NCBI GenBank assembly: GCA_964631595.1
Contig: CAZVXL010000021.1
Coordinates: 1-26,010, forward strand
Origin: UMGS1312 sp964631595
GTDB lineage: Bacteria; Bacillota; Clostridia; Oscillospirales; CAG-272
Reading direction: 5' to 3'
DNA: 26,010 nt
Shown here piece by piece: positions 15,524 through 23,190 of the stretch (position 1 is the stretch's first letter; the number at the start of each line of letters is the position of its first letter). The notes below the pieces were generated by a model that saw only the letters and a program-made list of their open reading frames with translations, was not told the DNA's origin and did no database searches. The translations under genes and the position numbers were made by a program.

Positions 15524-16363
15524 TCAGCCCTCCGAGCGAAAAAGTCTGCATGAGCCCTCGCGCGCGTGCGCCTCAAACTCCCTGTACATGGAGCCGCGCT
15601 GCATGGCTTCGTCGAAATCCACCTCATGCCCGTCAAATTCGGGGCCGTCAACACAGGCAAAGCGCACCTTGCCGCCGACGGTGAGTCTGCATCCGCCGCA
15701 CATACCCGTTCCGTCGATCATGATGGGATTCATGCTCACCGTGGTCTTTATGCCGTATTTCTTCGTCAGCGCGGATACGAATTTCATCATCACAAGCGGG
15801 CCTATGGCGATGACCTCGTCATATTTGTTACCGCTCAGTATAAGCTCCTCAAGAGCGGCGGTCACAAGCCCCTTCTCGCCGTAGCTTCCGTCATCCGTCA
15901 TGAGCTTCATAACGGACGAGACCTGTCTGAACTCATCTTCGAGAATGACGAGCTCACGGCTTCTGAAGCCGACGACGGAGTGTACCTCACAGCCGAGCGA
16001 ATGAAGCTTTTTCGCTACGGGATATGCGATGGCACAGCCGACGCCTCCGCCGATGACGGCGGCGCGACCGATACCCTCAAGCCTTGACGGGGTACCGAGA
16101 GGGCCGGCAAAGTCCTCAATAAAATCGCCCTCGTTTTTCTCGGAAAGCTTGCCGGTGGTGCCGCCCACTATCTGGAATATTATTGTCACCGTGCCGCGCT
16201 CACCGTCGCAGTCCGCAACGGTGAGGGGAATACGCTCCCCATCCTCATCAACGCGGAGGATTATGAACTGGCCTGCCTGTGCTTTTCTTGCCACAAAGGG
16301 CGCATCTATATCCATAAGCACAACTGTCGGGTTCAGCTGCTTTTTTCTGACAATTCTGTACAT
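15524..16363 (-). CDS. nfnA: NfnA-type FAD/NAD-binding [2Fe-2S] subunit
   Basis: This 279-residue protein is of the dihydroorotate dehydrogenase electron-transfer type, annotated as sulfide/dihydroorotate dehydrogenase-like FAD/NAD-binding protein. Its partner is the gltA product. Together they would couple NADH and reduced ferredoxin to NADP+ reduction. The N-terminal FAD domain contains AGQFIILRVDEDGERIPLTV (36-55). The NAD domain contains GRAAVIGGGVGCAIAYPVAK. The C-terminal [2Fe-2S] site is CGGC followed by FACVDGPEFDGHEVDF. Alone, the same fold could serve as a PyrK-like subunit, but no pyrD is nearby. The start is ATG 16361-16363 with AAAGGAA upstream; the longer open frame would cross the leader hairpin. 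A promoter is placed at 16415-16444. Confidence 0.92.
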   Translation of the reverse strand: MYRIVRKKQLNPTVVLMDIDAPFVARKAQAGQFIILRVDEDGERIPLTVADCDGERGTVTIIFQIVGGTTGKLSEKNEGDFIEDFAGPLGTPSRLEGIGRAAVIGGGVGCAIAYPVAKKLHSLGCEVHSVVGFRSRELVILEDEFRQVSSVMKLMTDDGSYGEKGLVTAALEELILSGNKYDEVIAIGPLVMMKFVSALTKKYGIKTTVSMNPIMIDGTGMCGGCRLTVGGKVRFACVDGPEFDGHEVDFDEAMQRGSMYREFEAHAREGSCRLFRSEG

Positions 16364-16382
16364 TTTTACGGTTCCTTTCAAA

Positions 16383-16401
16383 TTCGGCAGAGCTTGCCGA
16401 A
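16383..16401. promoter_or_regulatory. Leader hairpin or operator before nfnA
   Basis: TTCGGCA (16383-16389) and TGCCGAA (16395-16401) form a perfect 7-bp inverted repeat around GAGCT. It lies between the nfnA promoter and ribosome binding site. It could be an operator or an RNA hairpin that affects translation; which is not visible. Confidence 0.4.
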
Positions 16402-16414
16402 AATGTGTTGTCTT

Positions 16415-16444
16415 ATTGTACCACTTATACGGCTGTGATTTCAA
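16415..16444 (-). promoter_or_regulatory. Promoter of nfnA-gltA
   Basis: On the minus strand TTGAAA (16444-16439) and TACAAT (16420-16415) are 18 bp apart, about 52 nt before the nfnA start. It lies beyond the feoB terminator, so nfnA-gltA has its own transcript. Confidence 0.6.
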
Positions 16445-16464
16445 GTATTATTTTCCACTATAAT

Positions 16465-16512
16465 AAAAACACACGGGGGCGCGGTTTGTACGGATTGCCG
16501 TGTTCCGCGCCC
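16465..16512 (-). terminator. Rho-independent terminator after feoB
   Basis: On the minus strand GGGCGCGG (16512-16505) pairs with CCGCGCCC (16484-16477), with an inner ACGG/CCGT stem in the loop, followed by CCGTGTGTTTTTATT. It lies 13 nt after the feoB stop. Confidence 0.75.
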
Positions 16513-16524
16513 GCGGCGCGCATT

Positions 16525-18360
16525 TCAGCCCGCAAGCCCCGCAAGAAAGCACAGCCCTCTGAGCAAAAGACACAGGCTCACGCCGAAAACGGTGGGCAGT
16601 ACCGCCGCAAGGAGCATCATTCGGGTGCTGCCCGTCTCCTTCCTTACCGTGAGGAGCGTGGTGGAGCAGGGCCAGTGGAACATGGAGAATAATGCCGCCG
16701 CGGCGGCTGTCCGCCAGTCCCAGCCACAGCTTTTGAGCAGAGCTCCCAGCTCCGGAGTGCTCACCTCGGTGAGCGCACCCGATGCCATGTAGCCCATAGC
16801 TGCTATCGGGAGAACGATCTCGTTTGCGGGCAGACCGAGAATGAATGCGGTAAGTATCACGCCGTCGAGCCCGAGAAAGCTTCCCACGGGATCGAGCACA
16901 CGTGCCATCGTCTGCAAAAGAGTGTCGGAGCCGACCCTGATCCCCGAAAAGAGCCATATGATGAAGCCGGCGGGAGCCGCCGCGGATACGGCTCTCCCCA
17001 GTACGTACAGTGTTCTGTCGAAGACGGAGCGGACTATCACGGAGCCGACCCTCGGAATACGGTACGGCGGGAGCTCCAGCGTAAATGAGGAGGGCACGCC
17101 GCGGAGCAGGGTGGATGACAGGCTTCGTGAGGCGAGCAGTGTCACGGCAACGCCGAGCACGATGATGAGCGTGAGCCATACGGCGGCGCCTGCGGCGGAG
17201 GAGGAGAAAAATACGGTGCAGATGCAGAGAAGGGCGGGAAATTTGCCGTTGCAGGGGACGAGGCTGTTCGTGAGAACGGCGATGCGGCGCTCCCGCTCGG
17301 AATCTATTATTCGACATCCGACAACGCCCGCCGCGTTACAGCCGAGTCCCATGCACATCGTAAGCGCCTGCTTGCCGCAGGAGCCGCACCCCTTAAAGAG
17401 GCGGTCGAGAACGAATGCCACTCTCGGCAGATACCCGAGATCCTCCAAAAGAGTAAACAGGGGGAAGAATATCGCCATGGGCGGAAGCATGACCGAGATC
17501 ACCCATGCGGTCACGCGGTACACGCCGTCCGTCAGACAGCAGACGACGGCGCTCGGAAGTCCCGCGGAGGTGAGAGCGCCGCGCAATATCTCACCGAGGC
17601 GCTCAAATGCCGAGGAGAGGAGAGACGACGGGTAATTTGCACCCTTGACGGTGAGCCACATGATCCCGCAGAGCAGAAGGAGCATGACGGGCAGGGCGGT
17701 GAAGCGCCCCGTGAGTATTTTGTCCGCACGTCTGTCAAGTGAGCGTCTGCCGTCCTTGACGGGGGTCGGCGCACGGCGCACCGCCGCTCTTGACAGGCGC
17801 TCCGCCTCGGCGGCATATGCCTCGTCACTTTCAAGGTGTACCTTCTCCGACGGCGGCAGTGCGAGTACCCGAAGCACCGCTCTCGGTATCTCGGATAATC
17901 CTCTGCCGCTTCTTGCGGCGGTCGGCACGACGGGAATACCGAGCTCCGCCTCAAGAGCCTCTCGGTCTATGCGTATCCCCTTCTTTTCCGCCTCGTCGAT
18001 GAGATTCAGCACAAGCACACTGCGCGGGCACAGCTCCGCTATCCGCAGCGCGAGTATCAGATTTCTCTCAAGCAGTGAGGCATCGCAGACGATCACGGCG
18101 GCATCAATCTCCCCCGAGCGGATGCAGTCTCCCGCGACAGCCTCCTCGGCGGAGTGCGGATCGAGCGAATAACAGCCGGGGAGATCGGTGAATATGAATT
18201 CCTTCCCCTCCGCAAAGCAGCTCCCGACCGCAAGCTCCACCGTCTTGCCCGACCAGTTTCCCGTGTGTCGGTGCATACCGGTGAGAGCATTGAATACGGT
18301 GCTCTTTCCGACGTTGGGATTGCCTGCGAGGGCGACCCTGACAGTCTCACACCTACCCAT
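16525..18360 (-). CDS. feoB: Ferrous iron transporter FeoB
   Basis: This 611-residue inner-membrane Fe(II) transporter has an N-terminal GTPase. G1 is GNPNVGKS, the switch region is TGNWSGKTVE, G3 is DLPGCYSL, and the G4-like motif is NLIDE, where NxxD is usual. The membrane domain carries the two Gate blocks: PRVAFVLDRLFKGCGSCGKQ followed by GLGCNAAGVVGCRII and VPCNGKFPAL, and the later FHWPCSTTLLTVRKETGS. It is somewhat short for the family, with a compact linker after the GTPase. Three codons upstream of the chosen ATG is another ATG, but GAGGAG is well spaced only for the one at 18358-18360. The start overlaps the end of feoA by 8 nt, so translation is coupled. No FeoC is seen. Confidence 0.95.
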   Translation of the reverse strand: MGRCETVRVALAGNPNVGKSTVFNALTGMHRHTGNWSGKTVELAVGSCFAEGKEFIFTDLPGCYSLDPHSAEEAVAGDCIRSGEIDAAVIVCDASLLERNLILALRIAELCPRSVLVLNLIDEAEKKGIRIDREALEAELGIPVVPTAARSGRGLSEIPRAVLRVLALPPSEKVHLESDEAYAAEAERLSRAAVRRAPTPVKDGRRSLDRRADKILTGRFTALPVMLLLLCGIMWLTVKGANYPSSLLSSAFERLGEILRGALTSAGLPSAVVCCLTDGVYRVTAWVISVMLPPMAIFFPLFTLLEDLGYLPRVAFVLDRLFKGCGSCGKQALTMCMGLGCNAAGVVGCRIIDSERERRIAVLTNSLVPCNGKFPALLCICTVFFSSSAAGAAVWLTLIIVLGVAVTLLASRSLSSTLLRGVPSSFTLELPPYRIPRVGSVIVRSVFDRTLYVLGRAVSAAAPAGFIIWLFSGIRVGSDTLLQTMARVLDPVGSFLGLDGVILTAFILGLPANEIVLPIAAMGYMASGALTEVSTPELGALLKSCGWDWRTAAAAALFSMFHWPCSTTLLTVRKETGSTRMMLLAAVLPTVFGVSLCLLLRGLCFLAGLAG

Positions 18361-18604
18361 TAGCACCATCTCCTCTCACGGCATATACGGCTCTGCTGTC
18401 CTCACGGCGCAGTGCTATCACCGCGCCGCGGATGCTGTATGCCTGCGGATCTCCGAGAGGACTTTTGTACAGACATTTGACGGCGGTGCCCGAGACGAGC
18501 CCCAGCTCACGGAGACGACTGCACAGCGGCGAGGGCTCTAAGTGCTCCACCACCGCCGATTCCCCGGGGCGCAGTCTGTCCATGGTAATTATCTCTTTAT
18601 CCAT
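18353..18604 (-). CDS. feoA: FeoA-type ferrous iron transport accessory protein
   Basis: This 83-residue protein has an SH3-like fold of the FeoA family and is needed by FeoB for Fe(II) uptake through contact with its cytosolic side. Recognisable blocks are LRPGESAVVEHL, the LRELGLVSGTAVKCL core, and the end block YSIRGAVIALRREDSRAVYAV. The length is typical. It starts at ATG 18604, with AAAAGG about 13 nt upstream. A second ATG seven codons later (MDRLRPG) has AAAGAG at better spacing and could be the true start. It overlaps feoB by 8 nt. A TATGAT box lies at 18631-18626 on the minus strand, but no matching -35 is seen, and no Fur box was recognised. Confidence 0.9.
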   Translation of the reverse strand: MDKEIITMDRLRPGESAVVEHLEPSPLCSRLRELGLVSGTAVKCLYKSPLGDPQAYSIRGAVIALRREDSRAVYAVRGDGANG

Positions 18605-18720
18605 GCTTATATAACCAAGCCTTTTATCATATTCTCGGCGGCACGGGATGCTCCCCCGCCGCCGACGGCAAAGCTGCCGCAGTACAGTATATGCGGCGGG
18701 GAGGGAGCGGGGGAATCGGC

Positions 18721-18758
18721 AAAAGCAAAACGGAGACCGCGACTCTGCGCGATCTCCG
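18721..18758 (-). terminator. Rho-independent terminator of the candidate ncRNA
   Basis: On the minus strand CGGAGATCGCG (18758-18748) pairs with CGCGGTCTCCG (18741-18731) with one mismatch, followed by TTTTGCTTTT. No coding gene ends just before it, so it fits the end of the RNA encoded at 18800-18950. Confidence 0.75.
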
Positions 18759-18799
18759 CCGATATTTATATGTTATCCCACCGTGCCGTGTAAAACAAG

Positions 18800-18950
18800 A
18801 ATTTAGAAACCCTGCCCAAGCAAGGTTGGTGTCCTCTTGAAAGCTTTGCGTCAACCAACGTCCCGAGCTCCCGACAAAGGAGAGCCTCGGGGAGGCCTGC
18901 GTACCCATCATTCAAAGTCCGGACTCCATAAATCTATTGTGGGTTTAATT
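18800..18950 (-). ncRNA. Structured ncRNA candidate, possibly 6S RNA (SsrS)
   Basis: On the minus strand the 5' segment AATTAAACCC (18950-18941) pairs with GGGTTTCTAAATT (18812-18800), apart from a small bulge, closing the molecule as a terminal stem. Inside are two clear hairpins. One has CCCGAG against CTCGGG with an inner CTCTC against GGGAG. The other has GTTGGT against ACCAAC. A TAAAAT box lies 5 nt before the 5' stem, and an intrinsic terminator lies at 18758-18721. The whole transcript would be about 215 nt, or 150 nt if processed at the stem. A long rod closed by its own ends, with its own promoter and terminator, is the 6S RNA layout, and the size fits. I could not test it against a covariance model, and the family name is tentative. 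Confidence 0.5.
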
Positions 18951-18954
18951 ACTC

Positions 18955-18960
18955 ATTTTA
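18955..18960 (-). promoter_or_regulatory. -10 box of the candidate ncRNA
   Basis: TAAAAT on the minus strand (18960-18955) ends 4 nt before the terminal stem begins at 18950, so transcription would start near 18948. No good -35 box is seen 17 bp upstream. Confidence 0.4.
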
Positions 18961-18978
18961 TCACGCACACCGCAGGAC

Positions 18979-19015
18979 ACCGCGCCGTCTCCGTCCAAGT
19001 CGGAGACCTTGCGGT
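18979..19015 (-). terminator. Hairpin after the DUF1292 gene
   Basis: ACCGC and GTCTCCG (18979-18993) pair with CGGAGAC and GCGGT (19001-19015) around a 7-nt loop. It lies 34 nt after the DUF1292 stop. There is no T run, so it may be a weak terminator or a stabilising 3' structure. Confidence 0.4.
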
Positions 19016-19048
19016 CATTTGCAGGTGCTCGGATGTGTGCCTCGGATA

Positions 19049-19348
19049 TTACTCGGCGTCTCCGCCGTCGTAATCCATATCGGCAAAGCTGTCCTCAAAC
19101 ATATCCGCAATACGGTCGAATTCCTCATCGTCCTCAATGGAGATGAGCACTTCCTCGCCGTCTTCCTCGGTGTGAGATTTAAGTATTACATATTCCTCAC
19201 CGTCCTCGTTGCCCTCCTCGTCAAGGGGCACAAGTGCGTGATACAGAACTCCGTCTACCTCGCAGATAGCGATCTGCTCAAACTGCGCCTCGTTACCCTC
19301 CTCGTCGGTCAGGGTGAAGATCTCGGCGTCAAAGTATTCTTCTGCCAT
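19049..19348 (-). CDS. DUF1292 domain protein
   Basis: This 99-residue, very acidic protein is of the DUF1292 family (B. subtilis YrzB type); the function is unknown. Recognisable blocks are EIFTLTDEEGNEAQFE, a DGVLYHALVPLDEE segment, EYVILKSHTEEDGEE, and ISIEDDEEFDRIADMFED. In many Firmicutes this gene lies beside ruvX and alaS, but neither is in the window. The chosen ATG at 19346-19348 has AAAGGA eight bases upstream. An ATG two codons earlier (19354) has it only two bases away. The promoter is at 19406-19434 on the minus strand. It is followed by a hairpin and then the candidate ncRNA. Confidence 0.9.
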   Translation of the reverse strand: MAEEYFDAEIFTLTDEEGNEAQFEQIAICEVDGVLYHALVPLDEEGNEDGEEYVILKSHTEEDGEEVLISIEDDEEFDRIADMFEDSFADMDYDGGDAE

Positions 19349-19405
19349 GCTCATAATCCTTTCAGTACATCATTCTCGTCTCAGGCATTATCTCCTGATA
19401 CATAT

Positions 19406-19434
19406 ATTCTATACTAAGACGGAAAATTTGTCAA
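19406..19434 (-). promoter_or_regulatory. Promoter of the DUF1292 gene
   Basis: On the minus strand TTGACA (19434-19429) is a perfect -35 box and TAGAAT (19411-19406) lies 17 bp away, 57 nt before the start codon. Confidence 0.75.
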
Positions 19435-19526
19435 TAGCGACCGCTGTCGGTTTTTGCGAATTGTGCGATAAGCGGCAGCAACATCGCCGCTACCGCCTCC
19501 GCCCCCGAGAGCGTGCCGTAAAATAA

Positions 19527-19577
19527 GGGGAAAATTCCCCGATTCACTTGACTATACACGCCTCTTTATGATATCAT
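19527..19577 (+). promoter_or_regulatory. Promoter and possible operator before the glycosidase pair
   Basis: TTGACT (19548-19553) and TATCAT (19572-19577) are 18 bp apart, about 45 nt before the first glycosidase start. Just upstream, GGGGAA and TTCCCC (19527-19540) form an inverted repeat with a 2-nt centre that could be an operator. Both are by inspection only. Confidence 0.5.
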
Positions 19578-19622
19578 GTAGCAGTAGACTGATACATAAA
19601 ATACGGAAAGGTCATTTGATAT

Positions 19623-21341
19623 ATGAAATATTTGCTTGAGGGCGGCACATATCGGCTGAAGGCCGCCGAATATTCAATGGAGCTTGACTCCGAAACGGTA
19701 GCCGTTACCGTCGGAGGAACGGAATTTGTGCGTCTTGACGTGAGGACTGCACTGAATACGGTCGGAGAGGGCGACGGTGTAAATCTCGACGAGGAGAGTG
19801 CCGTGACCTCCTTTGAGCTTGCGGAGGAGCGCGACGGAAGCGTGACCTTCGTCTGGAGCTCCGCATCCTCTCTTTGGGACAAAAAGGAGTACATACTCAT
19901 CTGCCGCGAGGACGGCGCGGAGTACAAGACGCGCGTGTACGGCAAGGGAGAGGTCGATACGGTCAATTATTTTGCCGGAAGCATGACCGATCCCGCTCAC
20001 GGAAGCCACTACGAATTTTCCGAGGGCTATACCCCCGTGGTCGGTATTGATTCAAGTGAGAAGTACACCTTCACGCCCAACGGCGAATTCAAGAGATTCT
20101 CGTATCTCACGGTGCCGCCGATGTTCCTTTACTCCTTCAGATGCGAGGAGGAGGCGGCGCGCCTCACCTTCGGACTTGTGGCAAAGCCCGGCGAGCACAA
20201 CTTCACCCAGTTCAACTACAGCACGACGATGCACCGCTGGAGCTGTCACTTCTGGCTCTGGACGGATCAGTCCGGACACGTGGCGGTTGACGGCGAGTGG
20301 GAGACACCGTCGGTGTTCATCTACAGATCGTACAGCGAGGAGCAGGCATGCGAAAAGTACGCCGACCTCTACTTCGATCTCGGCTATGCGAAGAAGCCCG
20401 AGCTTGAGGTGCACCCGCGCTTCTGGTACGGCCCTATAGCCTGCGGCTGGCTTGAGCAGCTCACATGGTGCTATCAGGATAAATACGGCCTTGTCGGCTC
20501 ATCGCGTCAGGAGCTCTATGAGGAGATGCTTGACAAGCTGTGGGCGAAGAAGCTTTATCCCAAGGTCATCATAATCGACGACAAGTGGCAGGATAAATAC
20601 GGAACCGCACATGAGGATAAGGAAAAATGGCCCGACCTTGCCGGCTTTATCAAAGAGGCAAAGGCAAAGAGAGGCGTGCATACCTTCATGTGGTACAAGA
20701 TGTGGGACAGCGAGGGTATTCCTGAGGAGTACTGCGTTTGGGACGAGAAGGAAAAGAGATACGTGGTCGATCCCACGAATCCCGGATACAGAAGTATGCT
20801 GAAGGACACTCTGCACTACATTCTCTCCGATGACGAGGGCTGTCTCGGTGCAGACGGACTCAAGATAGATTTCGCCTTCTGGCAGCCGCTCGGCAGGACA
20901 TCGCGCTCCTACGACGGACGGTACGGCGTTGAGCTGTTCTTGGAGCTCGTCCGCCTTATCCACGATACGATGAAGGAGATAAAGCCTTACGCGGTGCTGA
21001 ACTGCAGTCCGTGCCACCCCGTATTTGCGGAGCTCTGCGATCAGGCAAGACTGCACGACTACGATTACCGCCAGCGCGATTCTCTTGAGGAGTTCGGCAA
21101 GAGAGCGACTCTCTACAGGATCGCACTGCCGAATACTCTGGTGGATACGGACGGCTGCGGCTACAACACGCGCCGCGACACCATGCGCTATCTCACGCGC
21201 TCCCATGAGCTCGGCATACCCGATATGTACTGCGTATCCGATACGCCGTATCTCTCCCTCTCCGATGAGGACTGGGCAGAGGTAGCGGGCGTTTGGAAAA
21301 AGTATTCCGAGAAGATGGACAGGCTCTACGGCAAGGAATAA
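19623..21341 (+). CDS. Alpha-galactosidase-like glycoside hydrolase, copy 1
   Basis: This 572-residue protein has no signal peptide and is probably cytosolic. It has an N-terminal beta-sandwich region (about 1-255) and a C-terminal TIM-barrel region whose motifs resemble clan GH-D (GH36/GH27-like). These are KVIIIDDKWQ (314-323), HTFMWYKMWDSEG (353-365), VVDPTNPGYR (381-390), and GLKIDFAFWQP (412-422), where Asp416 is the likely nucleophile. ARLHDYDYRQR (475-485) is a possible site of the acid/base residue, perhaps Asp479, and LVDTDGCGY follows. The sugar is not shown by sequence; alpha-galactoside is the best guess because of the motifs and the galactokinase-like gene in the window. It starts at ATG 19623 with GGAAAGG upstream, and the promoter is at 19548-19577. 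A close paralogue follows 71 nt downstream. Confidence 0.8.
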   Translation: MKYLLEGGTYRLKAAEYSMELDSETVAVTVGGTEFVRLDVRTALNTVGEGDGVNLDEESAVTSFELAEERDGSVTFVWSSASSLWDKKEYILICREDGAEYKTRVYGKGEVDTVNYFAGSMTDPAHGSHYEFSEGYTPVVGIDSSEKYTFTPNGEFKRFSYLTVPPMFLYSFRCEEEAARLTFGLVAKPGEHNFTQFNYSTTMHRWSCHFWLWTDQSGHVAVDGEWETPSVFIYRSYSEEQACEKYADLYFDLGYAKKPELEVHPRFWYGPIACGWLEQLTWCYQDKYGLVGSSRQELYEEMLDKLWAKKLYPKVIIIDDKWQDKYGTAHEDKEKWPDLAGFIKEAKAKRGVHTFMWYKMWDSEGIPEEYCVWDEKEKRYVVDPTNPGYRSMLKDTLHYILSDDEGCLGADGLKIDFAFWQPLGRTSRSYDGRYGVELFLELVRLIHDTMKEIKPYAVLNCSPCHPVFAELCDQARLHDYDYRQRDSLEEFGKRATLYRIALPNTLVDTDGCGYNTRRDTMRYLTRSHELGIPDMYCVSDTPYLSLSDEDWAEVAGVWKKYSEKMDRLYGKE

Positions 21342-21412
21342 GCCGAAAGCCGGTATACCCCGCCTCGGCGGATCAAAGCAGAATAAATTTATACCCGAAA
21401 GGATATGTGAAT

Positions 21413-23122
21413 ATGTATACAGAAAAGCTTTGCGGAAAGTATTCCGTGAAAACCGACTTTTACAGTCTCACTCTGTCCGAGGACTGTATCGACGTCATTA
21501 TCGCAGGTGAAACTCTTGCGGCGCTCCGTCCCGTTTCCGCGGTAAATACCTGCGGTCAGGGAGAGGACGTGATCGAGGATGCCGAGGGCTCCGAGATCAC
21601 TCTCACTGCCACCGAGGAGAACGGTATCCCCACCTTTATCTGGACCTCCGCCTCCTCCAACTGGAGCAAGAAGGAGTACATCGTGCGCTGCTTTGACAGC
21701 CACTTTGAGTATTCCATCCGTCTTACCGGTAAGGGCGCCGTTGATACGGTAAACTACTTCAGCGGACTTCTTTCCGCTCCCGATTCCGGAAGCCTGTATG
21801 AGTTTGACGAGGGCTTTACCCCGAATGTGACCGTCACCGGTCAGAAGCAGTGCTACTTCCATCCCGGCGCGGAGAACATGAACGAGTTTGCATACCTTAT
21901 GGTTCCTCCCATGTTCCTCTACAGCTTCGCCGTAAAGGGAGTTGAGCCCAGACTCACCTTCGGTCTCGTTGCCGAAAAGGGCGAGCACAACTTCACTCAG
22001 TTCAACTACAGAACCAAGTACAGCGTGCATATGCGCCGCTTCTGGTTCTGGACGGATCAGTCCGGACACTCCGTCGTAGACGGCGTGTGGGAGACCCCGA
22101 GGATCATCTGTTACACCGCAGAGTCCGAAAAGGACGCAATGGTCACCTACTCCAACTACTACTATTCACACGGCATCGCAAAGACAAAAAAGCCCTCGGA
22201 GCAGAAGCCCCGTTGGTGGTACGGCCCCATGGCGTGCGGCTGGATAGAGCAGGATGCGTATAACAAAACCTACGGAGATGCGTGGGGAGCTTGCGAGAAG
22301 ATCTACACCCATTTTGCGGATAAGCTGCTCGGCGCGGGACTGAAGCCTCAGATCATGATCATCGATGATAAGTGGCAGAAGACCTACGGCTCTCAGTATC
22401 CCAATCCGGATATGTTCCCCGATCTGCGTGCCTTCATCGACAACAATCTTGAGAAGAACAATATCCACACCATGCTTTGGTTCAAGCTGTGGGATCCCGA
22501 GGGACTTGATGACGATATGCTCATGAACGATCCCCACACCGGCAAGAAGACGGTAGACCCCACAAATCCCAAGTTCCGTGCGGAGCTGAAGCGTATGCTG
22601 TATCATCTGCTCTCATCCGATGAGGGCTGCTGCAACGCATACGGCTTGAAGCTTGACTACGCTTTCATTCAGCCTGTCGGCAGAGAGGCAAAGTCCTATG
22701 ACGGCAAATACGGCGTTGAGCTTTATCTTGAGTACATCAAGTACATCTATGAGTGCGTAAAGGAGATCAAGCCGGAGGCTATCGTCAATGCGAGCCCGTG
22801 CCATCCTCTCTTTGCCGAGTATATGGATCACGCAAGACTTCACGACTATCACTTTGATCTCCGCCGTTGCTACGAGGAGTTCAAGTTCCGTGCCGAGTGC
22901 TATTCCGCGGCACTGCCGAACGTGCTTATAGATACGGACGGCGCCGGCTTTACGAGCCACAGAGACACCATGAGATATATGCAGCTTGCGCCGAAGCTCG
23001 GTATCCCCGATCTGTACTGCTTCACGAATATGCCCAGCATCGAGATCACCGATGACGAGTGGGCTACGGTCGCAAGAGTTTGGGATGACTATTCCGCGAG
23101 AATAGACAGTATGTTTGAATAA
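21413..23122 (+). CDS. Alpha-galactosidase-like glycoside hydrolase, copy 2
   Basis: This 569-residue paralogue of the preceding protein is collinear along its whole length and shares all motifs: IMIIDDKWQ, HTMLWFKLWDPEG, TVDPTNPKFR, GLKLDYAFIQP and ARLHDYHFDLRR. Conserved barrel blocks such as EHNFTQFNY and WFWTDQSGH are identical or nearly so in copy 1. It is also without a signal peptide. Differences concentrate in the N-terminal third and around the barrel loops, suggesting the two enzymes take different linkages or chain lengths. It starts at ATG 21413 with AAAGGAT upstream; an earlier ATG at 21293 overlaps copy 1 and has no matching N-terminus. It is cotranscribed with copy 1, with no terminator between. 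Two hairpins follow before rimO. Confidence 0.82.
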   Translation: MYTEKLCGKYSVKTDFYSLTLSEDCIDVIIAGETLAALRPVSAVNTCGQGEDVIEDAEGSEITLTATEENGIPTFIWTSASSNWSKKEYIVRCFDSHFEYSIRLTGKGAVDTVNYFSGLLSAPDSGSLYEFDEGFTPNVTVTGQKQCYFHPGAENMNEFAYLMVPPMFLYSFAVKGVEPRLTFGLVAEKGEHNFTQFNYRTKYSVHMRRFWFWTDQSGHSVVDGVWETPRIICYTAESEKDAMVTYSNYYYSHGIAKTKKPSEQKPRWWYGPMACGWIEQDAYNKTYGDAWGACEKIYTHFADKLLGAGLKPQIMIIDDKWQKTYGSQYPNPDMFPDLRAFIDNNLEKNNIHTMLWFKLWDPEGLDDDMLMNDPHTGKKTVDPTNPKFRAELKRMLYHLLSSDEGCCNAYGLKLDYAFIQPVGREAKSYDGKYGVELYLEYIKYIYECVKEIKPEAIVNASPCHPLFAEYMDHARLHDYHFDLRRCYEEFKFRAECYSAALPNVLIDTDGAGFTSHRDTMRYMQLAPKLGIPDLYCFTNMPSIEITDDEWATVARVWDDYSARIDSMFE

Positions 23123-23124
23123 TA

Positions 23125-23169
23125 CCGAGCACTGCTCGGAAAAGGCTTTAAGGGGACCCTCGGGTCCCC
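23125..23169 (+). repeat. Two adjacent perfect hairpins between the glycosidase and rimO
   Basis: CCGAGC (23125-23130) pairs with GCTCGG (23134-23139), and GGGGACCC (23152-23159) pairs with GGGTCCCC (23162-23169). Neither has a T run. They may weaken read-through or stabilise mRNA ends between the two genes. Confidence 0.6.
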
Positions 23170-23190
23170 GAAGCCGCTATGAGGAGAATT

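Noticed and set aside
18627..18911. 94-residue minus-strand open frame
   Set aside because: It covers the candidate ncRNA and its terminator; it has no ribosome binding site and an odd Arg/Pro-rich composition.
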